NCBI GenBank assembly: GCA_030266845.1
Contig: JAJDIT010000011.1
Span: 1 to 32,808, forward strand
DNA: 32,808 nucleotides
Source of the DNA: Acholeplasma sp. OttesenSCG-928-E16
Lineage (GTDB): Bacteria; Bacillota_I; Bacilli_A; Acholeplasmatales; Acholeplasmataceae
Direction: 5' to 3'
Part shown: in pieces, positions 7,556 to 13,838 of the stretch
How positions within the stretch are numbered: position 1 is the stretch's first letter
Layout of the letters: every line of letters begins with the position of its first letter
The notes under the pieces: generated by a model
What the model saw: the letters and a program-made list of their open reading frames with translations, nothing else
Database searches by the model: none
Told to the model about the DNA's origin: nothing
Position numbers and translations under genes: made by a program

Positions 7556-9040
7556 ATGAACCCATTTGATTTAAATGAACAGCAATTAGTTAGAAGACAA
7601 AAGGCTGAAGATCTAAGAAAACTTGGAATCGATCCCTTTGGTCAAAGATATAAAAGAACACATACTACTAAAGAAATCATCAACAGTTATGATAAATTTA
7701 ATCATGACCAACTAGAAAAGAAAAACGTTGAAGTTTCGATTGCTGGTAGAATTATGCTAAGAAGAGTTCAAGGAAAAGCTGGTTTTATTCAAATTCAAGA
7801 TAGAGATGGTTTCATCCAAGCATATATCCGTTTAGATCATGTGTCTAAAAAAGAGTTTGAAGTTTTCAAAAATTCTGATTTAGGAGATATTGTTGGAATA
7901 AAAGGAATTTTATTCCGCACTAAAACAAATGAGTTAACAGTAAAAGCTTCTAAATTCACTCATTTGTCTAAAGCATTAACTCCGCTTCCTGATAAATTCC
8001 ATGGTCTTCAAGATAGAGAGGAAGCTAGACGCCGCCGTTATGTTGACCTAATTGTAAATGAGGATGCAAAGAGAATAGCGATTACTAGACCTAAAATAAT
8101 TAGAGCCTTTCAACACTTCTTTGATTCAAAAGGCTTCATCGAAGTTGAAACACCAGTTTTGCAACCTATATTAGGTGGTGCTTCAGCAAGGCCCTTCGTT
8201 ACTCACCATAATGCCTTGGATATGGAATTCTATTTAAGAATCGCAACCGAATTACCTTTAAAAAGATTAATCGTAGGTGGTTTAGAGGCTGTATATGAAA
8301 TAGGTAGATTATTTAGAAATGAAGGAATGGACTCAACCCATAACCCGGAATTCACAACCGTTGAAGCTTATTTGGCTTATGCCGATATGAACGATATTAT
8401 GAAACTTGTTGAAGATTGCTTTAAATATGTTTCAAAGGAAGTTTTAAATTCCACTAAGGTTCAATATGGAGAACACCTAATAGATTTTGGTAAAAAGTTC
8501 CAAAGACTTCATATGGTAGACGCCATAAACAATGAATGCAAAGTTAACTTTTTCAATCACTATACCCTTGATGAAGCTAAGGCAATTGCTAAAGAACATA
8601 ACATTAAGGTAGAAAAACATTTCACATACGGACACATCATTGAAGCGTTCTTTGAAAAATACTGCGAGGAAAAAATAATTCAACCAACTTTCGTATATGG
8701 GCACCCTCTTGAAATATCACCATTAGCTAAGAAAAATGCTAAAGATCCAAGATTTACCGATCGCTTTGAACTATTCATTTGCAAAAAAGAATACGGTAAT
8801 GCTTTTAGCGAATTAAATGATCCAATTGATCAAAGAGAACGTTTCGAAGAACAGATTCGTCAAAAAAACTTAGGAAATGATGAAGCAAATGAAATGGATA
8901 TCGACTTTGTAGAGGCTCTTGAATACGGTATGCCTCCAACAGGTGGTGTTGGTATTGGTATTGATAGATGCGTTATGCTATTCACTAATACTCCAAGCAT
9001 TAGAGATGTCTTATTATTCCCACATTTAAAAAATCGATAA
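7556..9040 (+). CDS. lysS: lysyl-tRNA synthetase, class II
   Basis: Charges tRNA-Lys with lysine in the cytoplasm. The N-terminal OB-fold anticodon-binding domain covers about residues 60-150 (VSIAGRIMLRRVQGKAGFIQIQD-like; the piece GKAGFIQIQD is clear). The class II catalytic core follows with motif 2 around RLFRNEGMDSTHNPEFT and motif 3 GGVGIGIDRCVML near the end. Length 494 is normal for bacterial LysS. GGAGG ribosome site 5 bases before the ATG and its own extended -10 promoter. The stop codon lies within a perfect hairpin, and a tRNA gene starts 24 bases later. In Bacillus lysS follows dusB, which here is 6.7 kb away on the other strand. Confidence 0.97.
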   Translation: MNPFDLNEQQLVRRQKAEDLRKLGIDPFGQRYKRTHTTKEIINSYDKFNHDQLEKKNVEVSIAGRIMLRRVQGKAGFIQIQDRDGFIQAYIRLDHVSKKEFEVFKNSDLGDIVGIKGILFRTKTNELTVKASKFTHLSKALTPLPDKFHGLQDREEARRRRYVDLIVNEDAKRIAITRPKIIRAFQHFFDSKGFIEVETPVLQPILGGASARPFVTHHNALDMEFYLRIATELPLKRLIVGGLEAVYEIGRLFRNEGMDSTHNPEFTTVEAYLAYADMNDIMKLVEDCFKYVSKEVLNSTKVQYGEHLIDFGKKFQRLHMVDAINNECKVNFFNHYTLDEAKAIAKEHNIKVEKHFTYGHIIEAFFEKYCEEKIIQPTFVYGHPLEISPLAKKNAKDPRFTDRFELFICKKEYGNAFSELNDPIDQRERFEEQIRQKNLGNDEANEMDIDFVEALEYGMPPTGGVGIGIDRCVMLFTNTPSIRDVLLFPHLKNR

Positions 9041-9060
9041 TCGCTTATTTAAGCGATTAT
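9037..9060 (+). other. perfect hairpin between lysS and tRNA-Val
   Basis: ATAATCGCTT (9037-9046) and AAGCGATTAT (9051-9060) form a ten-pair stem with a four-base loop. It includes the lysS stop (9038-9040) and lacks a T-run after it, so it looks more like a 3'-end stabiliser or processing landmark than a strong terminator. Confidence 0.65.
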
Positions 9061-9064
9061 TAAT

Positions 9065-9139
9065 GGAGTTATAGCTCAGCGGGAGAGCACTTGCTTGACG
9101 TGCAAGGGGTCGTAGGTTCAATCCCTACTAGCTCCACCA
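9065..9139 (+). tRNA. tRNA-Val(GAC)
   Basis: Full cloverleaf: acceptor stem GGAGTTA with TAGCTCC (one T-G pair), D-arm TAGCTCAGCGGGAGAGC, anticodon stem CTTGC/GCAAG around TTGACGT with anticodon GAC at 9097-9099 reading GUC and GUU, T-arm with GTTCAATCC, discriminator A and an encoded CCA (9137-9139). It sits 24 bases after lysS with no promoter of its own visible. Confidence 0.95.
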
Positions 9140-9152
9140 TTTACAAAATAGT

Positions 9153-9189
9153 AAGGTCCCTTCTATCAGAATGGGTCCTTTTATTTTTG
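9153..9189 (+). terminator. terminator after tRNA-Val
   Basis: AAGG and CCC-TTCT (9153-9164) pair with AGAA, GGG and CCTT (9168-9180), with a T-T mismatch and one bulged T, followed by TTATTTTT. It would end the lysS-tRNA transcript. Confidence 0.7.
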
Positions 9190-9239
9190 TTTGAATACTT
9201 GTATTTAGAATAAAGACTTTTTTAAAAATTTTTTTGATA

Positions 9240-9245
9240 TATAAT
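9240..9245 (+). promoter_or_regulatory. -10 element of the UPF0316 gene
   Basis: TATAAT 33 bases before the start at 9279, with an AAAAGGAGA ribosome site between. The -35 is not recognisable in the A/T-rich run upstream. Confidence 0.45.
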
Positions 9246-9278
9246 AGAATTAATATGTATCATTAAAAGGAGATTTAT

Positions 9279-9842
9279 ATGTTACAAGCAATCGGTGATT
9301 TTTTTACTTCTGTCCCTTGGTGGGAATTACTATTGATTTTATTTGCAAAGACTATTGAGATATCACTTGGTACTTTAAGAGTTATCTTAATTACGAAGGG
9401 TTATCGAAAACTAGGCACACTTTTTTCTTTTGTTGAAATCCTACTATGGGTGTTTATTGCCTCAGTTGTAATTAAAGACTTAGTGGAATATCCAATAAAG
9501 GGATTAATGTACGCGATAGGTTTTTCAGCAGGTGTTTGCATTGGTTCACTAATTGAGTCTAAACTAGCCTTAGGAAAAATCTTCGTTCAAACCATTGTCA
9601 CTAAGGATCAAGAAAATGATTTGGTGAGTACAATTAGAAATAACAACTATGCTGCTACTACTATTGAAGCTAAGGGTAGAGATAATGAAAAGACACTTGT
9701 TTTAGTAATTGCTAATCGAAAAGAAAAGGATGTTTTATTTGGACTAATTGAATCTATCTGCCCGAGCGCAGTTATTGTATCAAATGATGTTTCTGCACTA
9801 AGAGGCGGTTACCTAAAAGCATGGAGAAAGATTGCTAAGTAA
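9279..9842 (+). CDS. UPF0316 family membrane protein (DUF2179 C-terminal domain)
   Basis: The 187 residues match the UPF0316 layout (YebE in Bacillus): three hydrophobic helices at about 13-33, 47-64 and 74-92, then a soluble domain of about 85 residues of the DUF2179 type, which is also found at the C-terminus of YitT-family membrane proteins. Family-typical pieces are the EISLGTLRVILITKG stretch in the first cytoplasmic turn, AGVCIGSLIESKLALG at the end of the membrane part, and VSALRGGYLK near the end. The biochemical role of the family is unknown. Own -10 element, strong ribosome site, and the terminator of the tRNA upstream make it a separate transcription unit. Confidence 0.85.
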   Translation: MLQAIGDFFTSVPWWELLLILFAKTIEISLGTLRVILITKGYRKLGTLFSFVEILLWVFIASVVIKDLVEYPIKGLMYAIGFSAGVCIGSLIESKLALGKIFVQTIVTKDQENDLVSTIRNNNYAATTIEAKGRDNEKTLVLVIANRKEKDVLFGLIESICPSAVIVSNDVSALRGGYLKAWRKIAK

Positions 9843-9876
9843 AAGCATTTCGCACCATAATATACCCTTAATATCT

Positions 9877-9882
9877 TATAAT
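9877..9882 (+). promoter_or_regulatory. -10 element of the 58-codon gene
   Basis: TATAAT, with the ribosome site GGAAGG 7 bases further on and the ATG at 9903. The -35 is poor. Start of transcription would be near 9889, leaving a very short leader. Confidence 0.4.
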
Positions 9883-9902
9883 AGAGATGGAAGGTGAATA
9901 AA

Positions 9903-10079
9903 ATGAAAACAAAAAAAGTTGTTTGTCAATCTATTTTAGCTGATGGTTTAATTTTTAATAACAATAATCAAGAAACATCTTATTCAGACGCTATTAAAAA
10001 TGATTATTATGTGGATAATGAAATTACCGATAATGATGGAACTAACTGCCCATATAATATAAAGGAAGACATTGAATAA
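9903..10079 (+). CDS. small 58-residue protein, unknown
   Basis: Not recognised. It begins basic (MKTKKVVCQSILADG), has an Asn-rich centre and ends strongly acidic (YNIKEDIE), with two cysteines at residues 8 and about 49. There is no membrane helix and no signal peptide. I took the ATG at 9903 because GGAAGG (9889-9894) is spaced 8 bases from it; a GTG at 9894 would fall on the ribosome site itself. The gene has a -10 element before it and one of the best terminators of the window 9 bases after its stop, which argues for a real small gene. It could be a small regulatory protein or a peptide precursor; nothing in the flanks shows modifying enzymes or an exporter. Confidence 0.6.
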   Translation: MKTKKVVCQSILADGLIFNNNNQETSYSDAIKNDYYVDNEITDNDGTNCPYNIKEDIE

Positions 10080-10088
10080 CTAAAACAT

Positions 10089-10130
10089 AACGCCCTATCT
10101 AATCTGATAGGGCGTTTTATTTTATTCTAG
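10089..10130. terminator. strong terminator between the 58-codon gene and the EIIC/EAL gene
   Basis: AACGCCCTATC (10089-10099) and GATAGGGCGTT (10106-10116) form a perfect 11-pair GC-containing stem with loop TAATCT, then TTATTTTATT. The T-rich tail is better on plus; on minus the tail is ATGTTTTAG, so it may also end the convergent EIIC/EAL transcript. Confidence 0.88.
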
Positions 10131-10136
10131 CTTTAT

Positions 10137-12329
10137 TTATTTTCTTGAAATTGGCGGTTTAAATCCATGTTTTCGACAATAATGAATAAAGTCATTCTTT
10201 TTGATCGCTTTAGAGAAATACCAACCTTGATAATAATCACAACCTAATTCTTCTAATGTATCTAGTTGTTCTTTAGTCTCGACACCTTCGGCAACTACCT
10301 TTACATCAATTTTCTTACATAGATCAATGATTGATCTAACGATACTCTTTCTAATATCATCCTCAGCTACTGAGCGAACTAGTTCCATATCAATTTTAAT
10401 AATGTTTGCATATAAATCACTGAGGTAGAGTAACGAACTATGCCCCATTCCAAAGTCATCAATTGAAACACTAATTCCAAGATCCCTCATTTTCCTCATT
10501 GTTTCTTTTATTTCTGGTGATGAATAAATCGCCTTATTTTCGGTTAACTCAAGCTCTAATCCAGTTGTATCCAGATGTAGTTCTTTAATTAAATCAAATA
10601 TCTTAGTAATTAACTGTGGATCATCATTTAATTGGATTGGTGATAAGTTCGATGAAACTAAAACATGGACTCCATTATGCTTCATGAACAAATAGTCTTC
10701 CCATGCTGTCTTAATAACCCAATCGCCAAGAGTAATCATCATGTTAGCATCTTCGATTAATCTTAACGTTATTGCTGGTGATATATAACCAAAAACCGGG
10801 TGATCCCATCTTAGTAATGCCTCACATCCAGCAACTGTATTATCATATTCTACTTTTGGCTGATATTCTAAATGTAATACAGATTCTCCACTCTTAAATG
10901 AGTTTCTAATTTCATCCATTAGCGCATTAGCTAATACCCCTATTTCATCTGATCTATTTAAAATGGAGTGTTTTACTTCATGTTTTTCCGAACTAAATAC
11001 TTCTTGGCATAAGCTCTTATAAATATCCATTTGCCTAGCTCTTTGGTTTTTCTTATACATGATTGCAAATGGCAAATAAATACCAACAGTAAGTAATAGA
11101 TTGATTAATTGTAACCCAAATCCTCCCCATCCACTATTCATATATCCAGAGAATAATATCGGGGTAGTCCACCAAACGTCCTGATTACCACTAACTGGCA
11201 TTGCCTGTATCATCCCAATAGATATTGCCCCAAATGATGTTAGTGTTAAAATAATCGGGGTTAGGATAAATGGAATAATAAAGTAAGAACTAAAGATAAT
11301 TGGTAATCCATATACTAACGTTTCATTAATATTAAAAATACCCGGAATAATCGATGATTTTACAACTGATTTTTCCTTGAACTCTTTATTTTTAAGTGAT
11401 AATGCAAATAAGGCAATCAATAATCCAATAGTCGCTCCTGCTCCACCTATAAATACATATGTATCAAAAAACGGTTTATTAAATATTGTTAAGTCGGCGT
11501 TTGCCCCAACGTGGTTTAATGAATCCATCACAATATTCCCACCGTGCATACCCATAAACCAAAACACTTGAGTAAGAAAAACTAATAGGATTGGATAAAA
11601 GACGTTTGTTTGATTCATTCGACTAGCGATTGAATTGGTAACCCATAATGTTAGTGTGTCCTCTCCAAAAAGGACTTCCTCACCATATCCTAAAGCCGAA
11701 AAACATAGTACTGTGAAAACCATTGGAAAAATCATTTTAAACATGTTGTATGTTAGATAATTACTTGAGATTGTCTTTTTTCTTTTAGCATCTATCCATT
11801 CTTTAATGGTAGAAAATAAGACAAACAACTCCGCCGATGCAATAGATACAACAATAGCTTGTAAAATACCGGTTGCTCCAAGTCTATTAAATATCGAATT
11901 AAATTGAGAGGTTAAAATATAAGTAATCCCTTCTGCAGTTTCAAAATCTATTGTTAGCGGTCTAAAATTATAGGCGAAGAATGAAACCAAAGCCACCATA
12001 ACAACAGCATTACTTTGGATTTTACCTTCTTTATATTCTTTCTTTTGCTTTATATATGCATTTGATATCGAAACTGTTGCTAAAACTGACATTATTCCCA
12101 TAGTTCCACGGTGAACGCCAAGTCCTATTCGTTTCCAGTTATCACCAAAAACAGTAACCATGAAATTTTGGTAAGCCGGAATAGGAAAATTAAGAATTAC
12201 TAAAATAAAAGCACCTATCAATAGGGCGGGAACAATATCCGTAAAACCTTTTCTTATGGCTTTAATGATGTTACTTTCTTCAATTTTTTTAATTCCTGCA
12301 GCAAATCCTTTTAATGCGTTCATAATCAC
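10137..12329 (-). CDS. PTS EIIC-like membrane domain fused to an EAL cyclic-di-GMP phosphodiesterase domain
   Basis: 730 residues in two parts. Residues 1-425 are a complete EIIC permease domain of the lactose/cellobiose type with about ten hydrophobic segments; it contains MHGGNIV (His262) and the family signature PGIFNINETLVYGLP (329-343, Glu336). These look like the His and Glu of the substrate site in the ChbC structure. Residues about 480-725 are an EAL domain with every key residue in place: E503 (EALLRW), N561, the ELTE motif at 594-597, D624/D625 (IDDFGMGHSS), K645 (IKID), E681 (AEGVET) and Q701 (QGW). The 55-residue linker contains RSDEIGVLANAL and is too short for a GGDEF domain. 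No EIIA or EIIB is attached or adjacent. Predicted role: hydrolysis of c-di-GMP to pGpG at the membrane under control of a sugar or of PTS state. The start is GTG 12329, in a GTGA overlap with the upstream gene; ATG 12323 is the alternative. Confidence 0.9.
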   Translation of the reverse strand: MIMNALKGFAAGIKKIEESNIIKAIRKGFTDIVPALLIGAFILVILNFPIPAYQNFMVTVFGDNWKRIGLGVHRGTMGIMSVLATVSISNAYIKQKKEYKEGKIQSNAVVMVALVSFFAYNFRPLTIDFETAEGITYILTSQFNSIFNRLGATGILQAIVVSIASAELFVLFSTIKEWIDAKRKKTISSNYLTYNMFKMIFPMVFTVLCFSALGYGEEVLFGEDTLTLWVTNSIASRMNQTNVFYPILLVFLTQVFWFMGMHGGNIVMDSLNHVGANADLTIFNKPFFDTYVFIGGAGATIGLLIALFALSLKNKEFKEKSVVKSSIIPGIFNINETLVYGLPIIFSSYFIIPFILTPIILTLTSFGAISIGMIQAMPVSGNQDVWWTTPILFSGYMNSGWGGFGLQLINLLLTVGIYLPFAIMYKKNQRARQMDIYKSLCQEVFSSEKHEVKHSILNRSDEIGVLANALMDEIRNSFKSGESVLHLEYQPKVEYDNTVAGCEALLRWDHPVFGYISPAITLRLIEDANMMITLGDWVIKTAWEDYLFMKHNGVHVLVSSNLSPIQLNDDPQLITKIFDLIKELHLDTTGLELELTENKAIYSSPEIKETMRKMRDLGISVSIDDFGMGHSSLLYLSDLYANIIKIDMELVRSVAEDDIRKSIVRSIIDLCKKIDVKVVAEGVETKEQLDTLEELGCDYYQGWYFSKAIKKNDFIHYCRKHGFKPPISRK

Positions 12330-12880
12330 ACTATTCCCAATTCATCAGCTATCTCTAAAAATATATCACTAATTGAATAATAATCTAATTTTAAATTATT
12401 TACAATTTTTTCGATAACGTTATTGAAATTTTCAAATATTTTGTTTGGTACTTCTGCTTTTTTAGTAATGTAATCTTTATAAACTGTTTCGTATAAATTA
12501 ACTAATGTAGAATAATCACTTCTCTCATCTTCTGGGAGAATTGACATTTCATTTTTAAAATCCGCAATATTCAAATACAATAAAACAGATTTTGCATTTT
12601 TCTCTAATTCCTCAAAATCGTTGTCGTAGAATTTTACTAATACATTATCTAATTCATATATTTGTTCTGACAAATATGAAATGCCAGTAACAAATATTTG
12701 ATGATCCTCTTCGGTATATTCAGGTTCATCAATTAGTTTATTATATAGATAGTCGACTACATCAAAAACATGTTTAAACCGAATCGAAAAAGGTGACTTT
12801 TCATCAATCACTTTTTTAATTAGACTATCATAGTCTATCAACCAATTTGAGTATTCTTGATATAGTCGTTCATCTATCAT
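12326..12880 (-). CDS. acidic helical protein between fba and EIIC/EAL, unknown
   Basis: Not recognised. 184 residues, mostly helical by composition, rich in Asp, Glu, Tyr and Leu, no cysteine, no signal peptide and no membrane segment, so a cytosolic protein is expected. Blocks such as EYSNWLIDYDSLIKKVIDEK and NNVIEKIVNNL look amphipathic. AGAGGA precedes the ATG by about 10 bases. It begins 15 bases after fba and ends in a 4-base overlap (GTGA) with the EIIC/EAL gene, so its translation and that of EIIC/EAL are coupled. This tight link makes it a candidate partner or regulator of the EAL protein; that is inference from position only. Confidence 0.75.
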   Translation of the reverse strand: MIDERLYQEYSNWLIDYDSLIKKVIDEKSPFSIRFKHVFDVVDYLYNKLIDEPEYTEEDHQIFVTGISYLSEQIYELDNVLVKFYDNDFEELEKNAKSVLLYLNIADFKNEMSILPEDERSDYSTLVNLYETVYKDYITKKAEVPNKIFENFNNVIEKIVNNLKLDYYSISDIFLEIADELGIV

Positions 12881-12895
12881 TTAGTGTTTTTCCTC

Positions 12896-13762
12896 TTATG
12901 CTTTATTTACAGAACCAAACATCGTTAACTTATCTTTTACAGTTTGTCTAATAGCTTCGCTACCTGGAGCTAGTAGTTTTCTTGGATCAAATCCTTTACC
13001 TTCTAAATCTTTACCCGCTTCGATGTACTTTCTTGTTGCTTCGGCAAATGCTAATTGTAGTTCAGTATTAACATTAATTTTTGCTACCCCTAATGAAATG
13101 GCTTTTTTGATCATATCTTCAGGAATTCCGGTTCCTCCATGTAAAACCAAAGGAATACCGTTTGTAGTATCTTGAATTTCGGCAAGTACTGAAAAATTTA
13201 AACCAGCCCAGTTACTAGGGTATTTTCCATGAATATTACCAATACCCGCCGCTAACATATCAATTCCTGTATTCGCAATAATTGCGCATTCTTTTGGATC
13301 TGCTACTTCGCCACTTCCTACAACACCATCTTCTTCTCCACCGATTGCTCCAACCTCAGCTTCTACTGAGACTCCTACTTTATGACATAAAGCTACTATT
13401 TCTTTTGTCTTTTCCAAATTTTCATTAAATTCATAATGAGAACCGTCAAACATAATAGATGTAAATCCAGCCGCTAAAGCTGCTTTCGCCCCTTCGTATG
13501 AACCGTGATCTAAATGGATTGCTACTGGAACAGTAATATTCAAATAATCGTGAAGTTCCTTTACTAATGCAACGACTGTCTTATATCCTCCCATGTATTT
13601 TGCAGCTCCTTCTGAGACTCCAAGAATAACTGGTGACTTTAAAGCTTCTACCTCTAATAAAACAGACTTTGTCCATTCTAAGTTATTGATGTTGATTTGT
13701 GCAACGCCATAACCTTCTTTGTGTGCCTTAATAAGCATTTCTTTTGCTGATACTAACGCCAT
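12896..13762 (-). CDS. fba: fructose-bisphosphate aldolase, class II
   Basis: Zinc enzyme of glycolysis that splits fructose-1,6-bisphosphate into dihydroxyacetone phosphate and glyceraldehyde-3-phosphate. Residues HLDHG (83-87) contain the catalytic Asp85 and zinc ligand His86; GIGNIHGKY (174-181) and LHGGTG (207-212) give His178 and His208. The NVNTELQ phosphate-binding block is also present. The 288-residue length fits the short Bacillus FbaA type; tagatose-bisphosphate aldolases of the same fold cannot be wholly excluded, but the pyrG-neighbour context supports FbaA. AAAGGAGGAAG is a strong ribosome site. It is the first gene of fba-orf184-EIIC/EAL. Confidence 0.95.
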   Translation of the reverse strand: MALVSAKEMLIKAHKEGYGVAQININNLEWTKSVLLEVEALKSPVILGVSEGAAKYMGGYKTVVALVKELHDYLNITVPVAIHLDHGSYEGAKAALAAGFTSIMFDGSHYEFNENLEKTKEIVALCHKVGVSVEAEVGAIGGEEDGVVGSGEVADPKECAIIANTGIDMLAAGIGNIHGKYPSNWAGLNFSVLAEIQDTTNGIPLVLHGGTGIPEDMIKKAISLGVAKINVNTELQLAFAEATRKYIEAGKDLEGKGFDPRKLLAPGSEAIRQTVKDKLTMFGSVNKA

Positions 13763-13793
13763 ATATTTCTTCCTCCTTTGTTTATCCTTAACT

Positions 13794-13802
13794 ATTATAT
13801 CA
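13794..13802 (-). promoter_or_regulatory. extended -10 promoter of the fba operon
   Basis: Minus strand TGATATAAT, about 30 bases before the fba start. The region where a -35 would lie is occupied by the palindrome at 13807-13824. Confidence 0.6.
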
Positions 13803-13806
13803 ATTT

Positions 13807-13824
13807 TTTAAACATTTGTTTAAA
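13807..13824. promoter_or_regulatory. operator-like palindrome at the fba promoter
   Basis: TTTAAACA-TT-TGTTTAAA, a perfect eight-base inverted repeat with a two-base centre, covering the -35 position of the fba promoter. The size and placement suit the binding site of a dimeric repressor, but no regulator is known for it. Confidence 0.4.
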
Positions 13825-13838
13825 TATTAATATTTAAA
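13819..13838. repeat. A/T-only perfect palindrome directly after ktrB
   Basis: TTTAAATATTAATATTTAAA, a 20-base perfect palindrome that abuts the ktrB stop and shares six bases with the neighbouring palindrome. It could be a second operator half or a weak 3' hairpin for ktrB; no U-tract follows, so it is not a normal terminator. Confidence 0.35.

Noticed and set aside
9894-9896. GTG as the start of the small 58-codon gene
   Set aside because: The GTG overlaps the ribosome site GGAAGG itself; the ATG at 9903 is properly spaced.
10850-11060. A degenerate GGDEF domain between the EIIC and EAL parts
   Set aside because: The linker has only about 55 residues and no GGDEF-like or RxxD motif; too short for the fold.
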